Assembly: GCA_964561545.1 (NCBI GenBank)
Contig: CAZLQF010000043.1
Coordinates: 1-20,106 of the forward strand
Reading direction: 5' to 3'
DNA length: 20,106 nucleotides
Source of the DNA: CAZLQF01 sp964561545
GTDB lineage: Bacteria > Bacteroidota > Bacteroidia > CAILMK01 > CAYYUA01
A model generated the notes under the pieces. That model was not told where the DNA came from, searched no databases, and saw only the letters and a program-made list of their open reading frames with translations. This document shows positions 1 through 9,440 of this stretch, piece after piece. Numbering within the stretch: the stretch's first letter is position 1; each line of letters begins with the position of its first letter. The translations under genes and the position numbers were made by a program.

Positions 1-397
1 CTTTATGCTCCATAAACCTGAAAAATCGGTATAGCCCATCCCGGTAGGTTTCGATTGTTTTTTCACTGTATCGCTTATTCCGCATCCAGTCAATAAAAGG
101 GTCAATCGACTTTTTAATTTCGGGGTGCTCGGCCTTTTCATGGGGCCGGGCTGAATGTTCCGGTTGCTTTTCATTAGCCTTAATATGCTGGTAATCTACC
201 CAGGCCTTGCCCTTAAATGCATTAAATACCTGGCTTACCATGCCTTTGGTATAAGGCAAGTACCAGCATTGCTTCGTTTGGCTCCATTTTGCGCCCCTTG
301 ATCTGGCCACTCGTATCAATTCCTGGTCATAGGAAAAGTCAAGTCTTAAAATGGTATTGCTACGATGCTGGTCTATTTGAAGTGAAATCACTTTCAT
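1..397 (-). CDS. Tyrosine recombinase/integrase, N-terminal part (cut by window edge)
   Basis: The minus strand is open from an ATG at 397 to the window edge, giving 132 codons and no stop. The first ~60 residues form an N-terminal arm domain with the pattern WSQTKQCWY at about 38-46, which I recall from Bacteroidetes site-specific integrases. A helical core-binding (SAM-like) segment follows, containing IDPFIDWM and RYSEKTIETYRDGLYRF. This is the DNA-clasping half of a XerD/phage-type recombinase. The catalytic domain with its R-H-R-Y residues would lie beyond position 1 and cannot be checked. An in-frame TAA upstream with no other ATG between supports this start. The role could be mobile-element integration or a chromosomal recombinase; no attachment site or cargo is recognisable here. 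Confidence 0.85.
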   Translation of the reverse strand, partial: MKVISLQIDQHRSNTILRLDFSYDQELIRVARSRGAKWSQTKQCWYLPYTKGMVSQVFNAFKGKAWVDYQHIKANEKQPEHSARPHEKAEHPEIKKSIDPFIDWMRNKRYSEKTIETYRDGLYRFFRFMEHK

Positions 398-401
398 GTT
401 C

Positions 402-434
402 CAAAGATAATAATTGCTTGAAAATGTGTAACAA
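402..434 (-). promoter_or_regulatory. Putative Bacteroidetes-type promoter of the integrase
   Basis: On the minus strand a TTG at 434-432 is followed after 22 bases by TATCTTTG (409-402), matching the Bacteroidetes -33/-7 pattern TTG...TAnnTTTG. The -7 box ends only four bases before the ATG at 397, so transcription would begin at or within a few bases of the start codon, giving a leaderless or nearly leaderless mRNA. This is a motif match only. Confidence 0.35.
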
Positions 435-568
435 TGAACCTCATGTAATATTTACTTAAAATCCTTGTTTAACTTATTGGTAATTGTAATACAATAAGCC
501 GGTTAAGAGGCTGAAATAGTATGATAAGCATTCACAATTGACCAGGCTTGGCTACGTGAAAGTTTGAA

Positions 569-619
569 CTTGTTGAAGGTTGGCGGGAACCCATTCCTCC
601 AATAGACCTTCCCAACAAG
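569..619. repeat. Bulged inverted repeat near the integrase
   Basis: CTTGTTGAAGGT (569-580) pairs with ACCTT (606-610) plus CAACAAG (613-619), giving 12 base pairs with a two-base CC bulge and a 25-base loop. It lies about 170 bases upstream of the integrase start. It has no T tract on either side, so it is unlikely to be a terminator. It does not match integron attC core sites (RYYYAAC/GTTRRRY). Function unknown. Confidence 0.5.
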
Positions 620-783
620 CGGAAGCGCTATTTACACAGCCTAAAGAAACCTTGTGCTTGAGTAAAAGCTAAAAAAAACAATTAGCTGTATAAATATGCC
701 TTATAAGCACCGGGAAATTTACCAAAAGCAGTGCCCATTTTATATACCAAAGGCATGCATAACAATTAAACTTAAATGACTCG

Positions 784-1884
784 TTATTGTAGGCAGCCAC
801 GTGCTGCAATTGAGTAAGTGTTGGTTATTTCGGAATCCCTTATGGCGTAAGCAACGTCAAATTGATTGGCAACTGCGCAAGCATGGTTGGGGATGATCCG
901 TACCTTATCGCCAACCCGAAGGTGGGCATCCCTGGATTGGGTTAAAAATCCATGCTCTTCAGAAAGTTTGGCCATGTGGCCGCTGCCTTCCATTGCCCGG
1001 CCAAATCCTTGCAGGGCATCGCTGCCGTGGGCGCCCTTATCAGCGGTTAAAGTCTTACTACCCGCATCTACAATGGCTTGTTGGCCATTCACACTGATCA
1101 CGGTCGTTAAAACACTTAGGGCACATTCGTTTATACCAGCTACGCCTAAGTGGACCTGTGTCAAGTCGTTGAATACGTAGTTGCCGGTTCTCAATTCATT
1201 GATGTAGCGGCCCTTAACACAATAAGGCGCGGTAGGCGTGGCTCCTACGCTTACGGTGGCCGGTGGATGCCCTGCTTGGTGCAGCATGCTTGCTACTTCA
1301 TCCATTTTAGCGGCTTCCTGGTGGCCAATGTTAGCTACTTGGTGGAGGTCCCGGGCACCATAAGCATGGCCGCCATGCGTCATAATACCATGCCATTCAA
1401 GGCCTGGCAGGTTTTCTAAGTGTTGAACGAGTTTAAGTACCGCCTCATGCTCTGCCAATCCGCAACGTTGCAAGCCGCTATCAATTTCCACCAATACTTT
1501 GGCTTGGGCACCATTTTGCTCAAAATATTCGGAAATTTGGGAAGCACCCGCATGGGAGTCTACCGCACAGGTGATATCAATTTGCCGGTGCAGCTTCAGA
1601 AGCCTTGCCAGCTTAGGATGCCCAATGAGCTCGTTGGCCACCTGGATGTCATTGATTCCTGCTTGGGCCATTGCCTCAGCTTCACTGATTTTGGATACAG
1701 CTATGCCCTGGGCTCCCAATGTTAATTGGTTTTGCGCCAAAACAGGCATTTTATGGGTTTTAACGTGGGGTCTTAACCTTACGTTGTGATCTTCTGCCAA
1801 GCCTTGCATAGCACCAAGATTGGCATCCAGCAATGGTTCTTCAATCAATAGGGCAGGGGTGTCAAGGTTTTGAAAGGTAGCCAT
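784..1884 (-). CDS. D-threonine aldolase / D-serine dehydratase-like PLP enzyme
   Basis: A 366-residue fold-type III PLP enzyme of the DSD1/D-threonine aldolase family. The alanine-racemase-like barrel begins with DTPALLIEE and the PLP-lysine motif LRPHVKTHK, where K42 should form the Schiff base. The C-terminal beta domain contains IIPNHACAVANQFD; H334 and C336 correspond to the metal ligands used by D-threonine aldolase and eukaryotic-type D-serine dehydratase. Length is normal for the family. The enzyme would act in the cytoplasm on a beta-hydroxy D-amino acid, either cleaving it to glycine plus aldehyde or dehydrating D-serine; sequence alone does not choose between them. The ATG at 1884 gives the expected N-terminus. 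The gene stands alone, with about 185 bases to the next gene upstream and no obvious promoter match. Confidence 0.9.
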   Translation of the reverse strand: MATFQNLDTPALLIEEPLLDANLGAMQGLAEDHNVRLRPHVKTHKMPVLAQNQLTLGAQGIAVSKISEAEAMAQAGINDIQVANELIGHPKLARLLKLHRQIDITCAVDSHAGASQISEYFEQNGAQAKVLVEIDSGLQRCGLAEHEAVLKLVQHLENLPGLEWHGIMTHGGHAYGARDLHQVANIGHQEAAKMDEVASMLHQAGHPPATVSVGATPTAPYCVKGRYINELRTGNYVFNDLTQVHLGVAGINECALSVLTTVISVNGQQAIVDAGSKTLTADKGAHGSDALQGFGRAMEGSGHMAKLSEEHGFLTQSRDAHLRVGDKVRIIPNHACAVANQFDVAYAIRDSEITNTYSIAARGCLQ

Positions 1885-1920
1885 AGGGAAAGTTTTTTAG
1901 TTGTGGTAACGCCAGACCCT

Positions 1921-1994
1921 CCATTGGCAATTGTTGATGGGCAACCGTTAAAACATCAATTGATCGTTGTTAACCAATGGCCAACAGCCAATGG
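1921..1994. repeat. Short repeats of CCAATGG in the gap upstream of the PLP enzyme
   Basis: CCATTGGC at 1921-1928 is the inverse of GCCAATGG at 1987-1994, and CCAATGG occurs again at 1974-1980. The spacing of about 58 bases is long for a hairpin and there is no T tract. It may be an incidental AT/CA-rich intergenic repeat. Confidence 0.3.
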
Positions 1995-2070
1995 TTCAAT
2001 CAAACAACATTGACCAAATCCAGCGAGTCAACAGCAACAAAGCTTGCAACCTGATGCCAGCAACAAAACG

Positions 2071-3930
2071 CTAATTTTTCAGGAATTTTTGCTTGAAAAG
2101 GATTTCCTGCCCTTGCTGGGCGATTACAAAATAAACGCCCGGATCCAATGGTTCCAATGAAAAGCTGAGCTCATTCACCCCGGGCTTGGTAAGCGCTTTG
2201 ATCAAATGCTTGACAGTTTTTCCTTGCAGGTTCACGATCTTGTAGTTGTAAATGCCGCCTTGCTCTATGGAAAAATCCACGTTAAGCTTTTCATCAGCAG
2301 GATTGGGATAAACTTTGGGCTCTGGGTTGGTGTTGCCGGCTTGCTCCGCACTTGCTCCCCAATCCACTTTAATTTTCGAGATCCAGGTGCTATTGGCATG
2401 CACGAAGTCCTTGTAAACGCCATAATAACCCGCAGCCCAGAACGTTTTGGCTTCATTGTATTTGCGCTGCAAGCCCGTATAATCGCCCCAACGCTCAGAG
2501 GTTTCCGCATAGGTATTGACGTAAGAGTCGCCTTTCTTGATCATAAAGGGCCCAAAGTATTGCCCTTCTTCATAGAACAGCGCCGAATTGCCCGCATTGG
2601 TTGAATCCCCGGTATGGTTGAAGAACAGGATGCTTTTATCCTCATTAGAACCCTTAGCACCGGCATAAGCAATGGAAGGATAACCATACTCGAGGTTGGG
2701 GCGTTCCACTAAGTTTAAATCAATGGAAGGATTTTGGTCGGGATTTTCAAGAATGCCATGAAAAATAGTGGCCTTGTTGTTGTTAAGGTTTCGGGTATTT
2801 CCCGCAAACTGGATTTGGCCATTCTCGTAAAATGCTGACAGCACCCGTGCGTCATTGGTCTGAAACTTGTGCTGTTTCCTTTGGTTGGCATCTGGCGATA
2901 CGCCATAATCATTGTTGGCCATAATGCTTTCCACGGTTAAGGTAGCAGGCGCATTATCAAGGCTTCCAGTCAGGGTCACCAGGAAAAATTCGTTATCCTG
3001 TAATGCAAAGCTGTTGTTGGATATGAATTGCATGCCTGATGCGGTAAGGCCGCTGCCTCCTTGAACGGGCCTCAAGTTCCGGATGTTCTCATTATCTAAA
3101 GCGATGTCTTTGTAAAGCTCGGTGGTTAATTGTTGACCTTGGTAACCATTTTGCTTATCCACTTGCCATATGATGGTTTGCTGAAAACCTTCCTGCCAAC
3201 TCGAGTCTGTGTAAATCAGGTTAAGGGTCAGGTAAAATTCTTCTTCGTTAACTGCCATCATGGGGAAATCGGACCAGGTTTGGTTGTTAACCGGAGAGCC
3301 GTCAAGGGAATAGAGGTTCCAATCCTTGGTTGGGTCATTGGTTTTTGAAAATGCAACGGTAACCTGGCTGGTTGAATCCGTATTACCATTTAAGAAAACC
3401 AAAATGAAGCGGTCTTCCGAAGGGTCATACAAGACGCGTGGGTCATACTTACGGGCTTGTATGTTAAGTGTGTCGGCAAATTTATTGAGGGAAACCTTTT
3501 GTTTTTGCGTTCCGTCTTCGTCAAACATGTAGATCATAGAATTGGTCACGGAAACAATATCCCCATCATTAGAAATGGCCAGATCATTATCGTTGGGAAT
3601 GCCATCTGGTTGATTGCCCTCAAAGCTTTGGGCAACAAATGGCTGCTCTTGAGGCTTGGTACTTTGCTTTTTTAAATTTCCTCCGTCCTTTTTGGGTGGC
3701 AACTCAGATTTGATGGCTTCCAGTTGATCTTTGGCTTCTTTACCACCCGGTAACGGGGCAGCTTCCACGCGCTCTAATTGGGGCATAAAGTCTCCTTTCA
3801 GTGATTGCACGTTTACCGAGCCAGCTTTTTTCAGGGCACGGGATTCAGTATTATAAGTAACCTGCGCCACTGAAATGATCGGTAAGCTTAACCATAAAAA
3901 CGTGAAAGCAGCAACTGTGAGGCTTCGCAT
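2071..3930 (-). CDS. Secreted protein with T9SS type A C-terminal sorting domain
   Basis: A 619-residue exported protein of unknown activity. From the ATG at 3930 it has a clear signal peptide (residues 1-22/23, hydrophobic core FTFLWLSLPIISVAQ). A low-complexity Lys/Glu/Pro-rich stretch follows, then a long beta-rich body from about residue 110 with segments such as DNDLAISNDGDIVSVTNS that resemble propeller blades. The last ~82 residues (538-619) form a T9SS sorting domain: VYPNPADEKLNV, then NLQGK, and GVYFVIAQQG before a basic end. The protein should therefore cross the outer membrane by T9SS and be surface-attached or released. The frame extends upstream to a TTG at 3999, but a promoter-like -7 box lies between, favouring 3930. 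tilS ends 78 bases upstream on the same strand. No catalytic motif was recognised. Confidence 0.88.
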   Translation of the reverse strand: MRSLTVAAFTFLWLSLPIISVAQVTYNTESRALKKAGSVNVQSLKGDFMPQLERVEAAPLPGGKEAKDQLEAIKSELPPKKDGGNLKKQSTKPQEQPFVAQSFEGNQPDGIPNDNDLAISNDGDIVSVTNSMIYMFDEDGTQKQKVSLNKFADTLNIQARKYDPRVLYDPSEDRFILVFLNGNTDSTSQVTVAFSKTNDPTKDWNLYSLDGSPVNNQTWSDFPMMAVNEEEFYLTLNLIYTDSSWQEGFQQTIIWQVDKQNGYQGQQLTTELYKDIALDNENIRNLRPVQGGSGLTASGMQFISNNSFALQDNEFFLVTLTGSLDNAPATLTVESIMANNDYGVSPDANQRKQHKFQTNDARVLSAFYENGQIQFAGNTRNLNNNKATIFHGILENPDQNPSIDLNLVERPNLEYGYPSIAYAGAKGSNEDKSILFFNHTGDSTNAGNSALFYEEGQYFGPFMIKKGDSYVNTYAETSERWGDYTGLQRKYNEAKTFWAAGYYGVYKDFVHANSTWISKIKVDWGASAEQAGNTNPEPKVYPNPADEKLNVDFSIEQGGIYNYKIVNLQGKTVKHLIKALTKPGVNELSFSLEPLDPGVYFVIAQQGQEILFKQKFLKN

Positions 3931-3966
3931 GATTGCTAAATATTTGGTTATTGATTGATAACAAAA

Positions 3967-4000
3967 CAAAATTAAAAGAATTCGAGGCCTTTGGTGCAAA
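3967..4000 (-). promoter_or_regulatory. Putative Bacteroidetes-type promoter of the T9SS cargo gene
   Basis: TTTG (4000-3997) and TAATTTTG (3974-3967) on the minus strand are separated by 22 bases, the same spacing as at the integrase promoter. The predicted start site near 3960 gives a leader of about 30 bases to the ATG at 3930. Motif-based only. Confidence 0.45.
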
Positions 4001-4008
4001 TTACTAAT

Positions 4009-5355
4009 TTAAGAGTTTTCAATCCTTAGCGCCTGCTTTGATGCCTTGCTGATGGCAAAGCGTTGATCAACCCGGTCGCCTACTATACAGGCAATGTACC
4101 CATTTGTTTCTACAACCAATGTAGCTGCTTTTTTGGGCAAGGCATATTTTTCATCCACAAAGTAATCGCTAAGCTTTTTGGGATGGCTCATGCCATAAGG
4201 TACAAAGCGATCGCCTTCCTGCCAATGCCGAATGACCAATGGAAATTCAAGTTCTTCAAGGTCAACGTAGGCCACAGAAGGATCTTTCAGGTCAGCAGGT
4301 GGTGGATCCGTACTTACTGAAATGACGTTCCAATGAAGGCGCTTACCCGCTAAACGGCCATTACCTTCATAAGTGTTGATTTGCATCTGATCTTGTTGAG
4401 CGGCTTGGTTGGGGTGCAAGATCAGATATTGCCGGTCTTTTTCCAGTACATAGCCCTCGCTAAAGAATTGCTTGCCAGGCTGCGCATCAAGGCTTTGCAT
4501 GATATTACCGACTGTGTCGGCATTGAAGCCGTATGGACTGAGCCATTCAAACAAATAGGGCTGAAGCGGATTAAGCTTTTGCAGGGCCTCAATGTGGAGG
4601 TAAAGCCAATTCCCTTTTCTGGTAAAAATTTTTGCTCCAGCCGTTTCCAATGCCTGTTGCCATACTTGTTCTACCTGCTTAACCCTTGCTGCATTATCGT
4701 CAAAAGTTTGCTCGAGCGAAGGATTGATCTTTTTGAGGGTTGGAATAACCTCATGGCGAACCAGATTGCGCTGATATTTCGTGCTTTGATTCGAAGTGTC
4801 TTCGCGCCAATGAATTTCGGCCTGATTGGCGTATTCAAGAATGGAAGCCCGGTCCGTAAACATCAAAGGCCTAATTACATGGCCGGACGTCACCGGAATG
4901 CCATGTAAACCTTTCAGGCCGGTGCCCTTGGTCAGGTTCAGGAGGATGGTCTCTACCTGGTCATCAAGGTGGTGTGCTGTAGCAATGGCATCGAAGCTTT
5001 CCGCTTGCCGAACATGTTCCAGCCACTCGTAACGAAGTTCCCGGGCAGCCATTTGAATGGATTGGTCTTTATTGGCGGCTGCTTCCTCTGTGTTGAACCT
5101 TTTAACAAAAACCGGAAGGTCATGGGCTAATCCGAATTCCCGGATCATCTTTTCATCTGCATCCGCTTCTGCTGCCCGCAGGCCAAAATTGCCATGGGCC
5201 AATCCAATGGAAAAACCGGTTTGGAAGAGCAAATCCGTCAATACCATTGAATCCACGCCGCCACTGACCGCTATCAATACGTGTTGATGCGGTTTCAGCA
5301 ATTGCTGAGCCTGAATGAAATCTTTAAAATTACGGATGAATGATGCCTGATCCAT
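4009..5355 (-). CDS. tilS: tRNA(Ile)-lysidine synthase TilS
   Basis: A 448-residue enzyme that attaches lysine to C34 of the CAU-anticodon tRNA-Ile in an ATP-dependent reaction, changing decoding from AUG to AUA; it is normally essential. The N-terminal PP-loop ATPase motif SGGVDS is at residues 31-36. Typical TilS segments follow: ATAHHLDDQVETILLNLTKG, GLKGLHGIP, RPLM, and WREDTSNQSTKYQRNLVRHEVIP. The C-terminal domain includes GDRFVPYGM and KKLSDYFVDEK. The length matches the two-domain-extended family. An in-frame TTG lies six codons upstream (5373), but the ATG at 5355 (MDQASF) is preferred. The upstream gap has no perfect promoter box; TAAAATTG just upstream is a one-mismatch version of the -7 box. 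Confidence 0.97.
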   Translation of the reverse strand: MDQASFIRNFKDFIQAQQLLKPHQHVLIAVSGGVDSMVLTDLLFQTGFSIGLAHGNFGLRAAEADADEKMIREFGLAHDLPVFVKRFNTEEAAANKDQSIQMAARELRYEWLEHVRQAESFDAIATAHHLDDQVETILLNLTKGTGLKGLHGIPVTSGHVIRPLMFTDRASILEYANQAEIHWREDTSNQSTKYQRNLVRHEVIPTLKKINPSLEQTFDDNAARVKQVEQVWQQALETAGAKIFTRKGNWLYLHIEALQKLNPLQPYLFEWLSPYGFNADTVGNIMQSLDAQPGKQFFSEGYVLEKDRQYLILHPNQAAQQDQMQINTYEGNGRLAGKRLHWNVISVSTDPPPADLKDPSVAYVDLEELEFPLVIRHWQEGDRFVPYGMSHPKKLSDYFVDEKYALPKKAATLVVETNGYIACIVGDRVDQRFAISKASKQALRIENS

Positions 5356-5794
5356 AAGGAACAAGGTAAACAATTTTAGCTATAAGGAAAAATAATTTGA
5401 AACCACTAAGTTTCATATTCAAGCATGGTGCTTTTTTTAATAAGAAGAGCGGCCTGAAAGCGTTCGCTAACGATAAAAAAAGGTATAAGAGCTATAAATT
5501 TACAACAGGAAAGTTAAAGTAAAGAGGCTTGGCTGGGCAACAGGGTTTAAGCTTTAGCGATAGGTCTAAAACCCATCGCTAAAGATAAAATTGCTATATT
5601 ACTAAATTACTAAATAGCACAAGCCTTTATGAATGTGCAAAAAATTTACTTATGCTTGTTAATAGATAGATTAACGTCATTGCCTTCAAATAATGACCCA
5701 TTAATAAAAGCCTGAATAGATACGTCTTAATACTAAATATTGCATCTTAGATACTTGTGAATAGCTGTCTTGCATGCAATGGTTGATATCCAAT
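5356..5794. other. 439-base AT-rich intergenic region, no gene
   Basis: No credible coding frame is present. It holds a perfect-stem hairpin at 5552-5584 and a small hairpin at 5421-5433 (AAGCA/TGCTT, three-base loop) followed by seven T residues on the plus strand. The latter looks like a terminator but has no plus-strand gene in front of it. The segment is the 3' flank of icd and the 5' flank of tilS. An unannotated small RNA is possible, but nothing identifies one. Confidence 0.5.
5552..5584. repeat. Stable hairpin in the icd-tilS gap
   Basis: CTTTAGCGAT (5552-5561) is a perfect inverse of ATCGCTAAAG (5575-5584), with two more GG/CC pairs inside after one mismatch. It lies 211 bases beyond the icd stop and has no T tract on either strand. 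It could be a REP-like element or an RNA-stabilising structure. No second copy was found in this window. Confidence 0.55.
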
Positions 5795-7069
5795 CTACAT
5801 TTGCTTAATGTTATCGATAATAGCATCGCCAAACTCAGAACATTTGAGCTGGGTGGCATTGTCCATCTGACGAGCAAAGTCGTAAGTTACCTTTCCGGAA
5901 TTGATGGCCTGCTCCATGCCGTATTGCACCAGATCACGAGCTTCATACCAGCCAAGGTATTCCAGCATCAATGAGCCAGATAGGAGTAGTGAACCTGGGT
6001 TAACCTTGTCCATGCCGGCATATTTGGGCGCTGTTCCGTGCGTGGCCTCAAAAATGGCATGGCCGGATTCGTAGTTGATGTTGGCGCCTGGTGCAATGCC
6101 AATTCCACCAACCATGGCCGCTAAGGCATCAGAGATGTAGTCGCCATTGAGGTTCATGGTAGCAATAACGGAATATTCCTTGGGTCGTAAAAGGATCTGT
6201 TGCAAGAAAGCATCAGCAATGGCATCTTTCAGAATGATCTTACCTTCGGCCTTGGCCTTGTCTTCTGCTTCATTGGCGGCATCCTTGCCTTTTTCTTCTA
6301 CAATGCGGTCATATTCGGCCCAGGTAAACACCTCATTGCTATATTCGCGCTCAGCCATTTCGTAGCCCCATTGTTTGAAGGCACCTTCGGTGTATTTCAT
6401 GATGTTGCCTTTGTGAACCAATGTGACCGAGGGCAGGTTTTTCATTTTGGCATATTCAATGGCAGCACGAACCAAGCGCTCAGAGCCTTCTTTGGAAATG
6501 GGTTTGATGCCAATGGAAGACGTATCCGGGAAACGGATGTTGTCGGCTCCCATCTCGTTGATGATGAAATTCTTCATCTTTTCATTTTCCTCGCTGCCAT
6601 GCATGTATTCAATCCCAGCATAAATGTCTTCCGTATTTTCCCGGAAAATTTGCATGTTGACTGCTTCCGGATCTTTGACTGGTGTAGGTGTGCCCTTGTA
6701 CCAAGTAACTGGACGCAGGCAGACGAACAGATCCAATTCCTGCCTAAGGGCTACATTGAGGGAGCGAATGCCGCCTCCAACAGGCGTTGTCAAAGGACCC
6801 TTGATGCCCACGCGGTATTCCCTGAAAGCCTCCAAGGTTTCTTCCGGTAGCCATTCGCCAGTTTTATCATGGGATTTGCCACCAGCCAGCACTTCCTTCC
6901 ATTCGATCTTCTTTTGGCCGCTGTAGGCTTTTTCCACGGCTGCATCCATTACGCGGCTTGCGGAGGCCCATATATCCGGCCCGGTACCATCGCCCTCTAT
7001 AAATGGAACGATGGGTTGATCGGGTACTTGAAGTTGTCCGTTCTCGAGGGTTATTTTTTGTCCTGCCAT
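5795..7069 (-). CDS. icd: NADP-dependent isocitrate dehydrogenase
   Basis: A 424-residue cytoplasmic enzyme of the TCA cycle that oxidatively decarboxylates isocitrate to 2-oxoglutarate. It closely follows the E. coli Icd pattern: GGGIRSLNVALRQE holds S103, N105 and R109 (E. coli S113, N115, R119), with R119, R143, Y150 and K220 also in place. The metal site is D286, D310 and D314. K349 and Y350 in HGTAPKYAG and the Y and R of VTYDFAR match the E. coli NADP-specificity residues, so NADP use is expected. The regulatory serine targeted by AceK in enterobacteria (S113) is conserved. A Lys/Glu/Ala-rich stretch around 255-278 is about 13 residues longer than in E. coli. The frame extends to 7222, but MAGQKITLENGQ at 7069 is the natural start, and a -7 box lies just upstream of it. 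Confidence 0.97.
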   Translation of the reverse strand: MAGQKITLENGQLQVPDQPIVPFIEGDGTGPDIWASASRVMDAAVEKAYSGQKKIEWKEVLAGGKSHDKTGEWLPEETLEAFREYRVGIKGPLTTPVGGGIRSLNVALRQELDLFVCLRPVTWYKGTPTPVKDPEAVNMQIFRENTEDIYAGIEYMHGSEENEKMKNFIINEMGADNIRFPDTSSIGIKPISKEGSERLVRAAIEYAKMKNLPSVTLVHKGNIMKYTEGAFKQWGYEMAEREYSNEVFTWAEYDRIVEEKGKDAANEAEDKAKAEGKIILKDAIADAFLQQILLRPKEYSVIATMNLNGDYISDALAAMVGGIGIAPGANINYESGHAIFEATHGTAPKYAGMDKVNPGSLLLSGSLMLEYLGWYEARDLVQYGMEQAINSGKVTYDFARQMDNATQLKCSEFGDAIIDNIKQM

Positions 7070-7109
7070 AATTTTCGTGTTTAAATAGATTACAAATTTG
7101 AGTAAATCG

Positions 7110-7117
7110 CAAAAATA
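7110..7117 (-). promoter_or_regulatory. Putative -7 box upstream of icd
   Basis: TATTTTTG on the minus strand (7117-7110) matches TAnnTTTG, about 40 bases before the icd ATG. No TTG sits at the usual -33 distance. It supports the start at 7069 over the longer reading frame. Confidence 0.35.
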
Positions 7118-7250
7118 GTAAATCCTTAGAGTTTTAATCCTTGTTGCAATTTGGCGTGTTAATGGTTGGAATTGTTTAAACGCTATGCCATCCAATCCCT
7201 GTTGAATTGTTGTTGCGATCAAACCAAAAGCTAAAAATTGAAACCTGAGT

Positions 7251-8987
<1,737 letters not shown>

Positions 8988-9043
8988 TCGAGCGCAATTT
9001 AAGCTTCTCTAACAGTAATTCGCAGGTTACTTCTCCGAACCAA

Positions 9044-9051
9044 CAAATTTA
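9044..9051 (-). promoter_or_regulatory. Putative -7 box of dnaX
   Basis: TAAATTTG on the minus strand (9051-9044) is a perfect TAnnTTTG match. It predicts a start site near 9037 and a leader of about 50 bases. An upstream TTTG is present but 25 bases away, longer than the usual spacing. Confidence 0.35.
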
Positions 9052-9138
9052 GCCAAAGCAAGTAAAGAATGGTAATCAAATTTTTTTCAGGTGCCTCTGT
9101 TGATGTTATGGTTCCTTACTTCACTTTTGATAACGTTT

Positions 9139-9148
9139 TAACCGGTTA
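9139..9148. repeat. Palindrome TAACCGGTTA, possible operator
   Basis: The ten bases are a perfect palindrome. The symmetry extends outward through T/A pairs after one mismatch (about 18 bases in all). It lies between the divergent dnaX and beta-repeat membrane genes, where a dimeric regulator could bind. No regulator can be named. Confidence 0.35.
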
Positions 9149-9231
9149 TAAAACCATTTCGGAGGCATTAAATAATTAAAACCACCGATTCACCAGTTTG
9201 GGGCCTTTTAATAATGTTTTACCCCCTTTCA

Positions 9232-9268
9232 TGTTGGTTCATGAGTTTTTGAAAAATTATAACCAACA
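9232..9268. repeat. Inverted repeat TGTTGGTT/AACCAACA
   Basis: Eight-base perfect arms (9232-9239 and 9261-9268) flank a 21-base loop that contains a T5/A5 mini-stem. It is about 170 bases upstream of the plus-strand gene at 9441. It could be a leader structure or a binding site; function unknown. Confidence 0.4.
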
Positions 9269-9440
9269 AGTCAAAGAACTAAATTTAAAAGGGGTTAATT
9301 TCTTGCTCTATTTTATATCTCTTATTTAAAAGTTTTTTAAGCTTAACTTATTAGTAAATCAAATTTAGTAAGTTTATTCATAGCTTTTATAAATAAATTA
9401 CAGTTATTAAATTTCGCGCTCAATTTAAAAACCGTTTAAA

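Larger units (their letters stand above)
398..783. other. 386-base intergenic region with a hairpin, no gene
   Basis: No convincing gene is present on either strand. The stretch holds the integrase promoter at its left end and a bulged hairpin at 569-619. A weak stem (667-672 with 682-687, AGCTAA/TTAGCT) is followed by four T residues on the minus strand, which could be a poor terminator for the PLP enzyme gene ending at 784. The rest is AT-rich and featureless. Confidence 0.5.
8988..9440. other. 453-base AT-rich divergent intergenic region
   Basis: It separates dnaX (minus) from the beta-repeat membrane gene (plus), so it should hold both promoters. It contains a -7 box for dnaX, a 10-base perfect palindrome at 9139-9148 and an inverted repeat at 9232-9268. 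For the plus-strand gene only imperfect -7 boxes are seen (TAAATTTC near 9411, TAAGTTTA near 9369). No ORF or RNA gene was recognised. Confidence 0.5.

Noticed and set aside
569..619. Integron attC site
   Set aside because: The arms do not contain RYYYAAC or GTTRRRY core boxes and there is no cassette array.
4381..4908. Plus-strand frame opposite tilS (175 residues)
   Set aside because: Antisense shadow of tilS with no recognisable domain.
5421..5438. Small hairpin followed by T7 on the plus strand
   Set aside because: It looks like a terminator but has only five stem pairs and no plus-strand gene precedes it.
6200..6850. Long plus-strand frame opposite icd (216 residues)
   Set aside because: It is antisense to a strongly conserved enzyme gene and explained by that gene's codon bias.
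7070..7222. 51-residue N-terminal extension of icd
   Set aside because: The start would be a non-ATG codon or lie upstream of a promoter-like box, and the extension has no resemblance to the Icd family.
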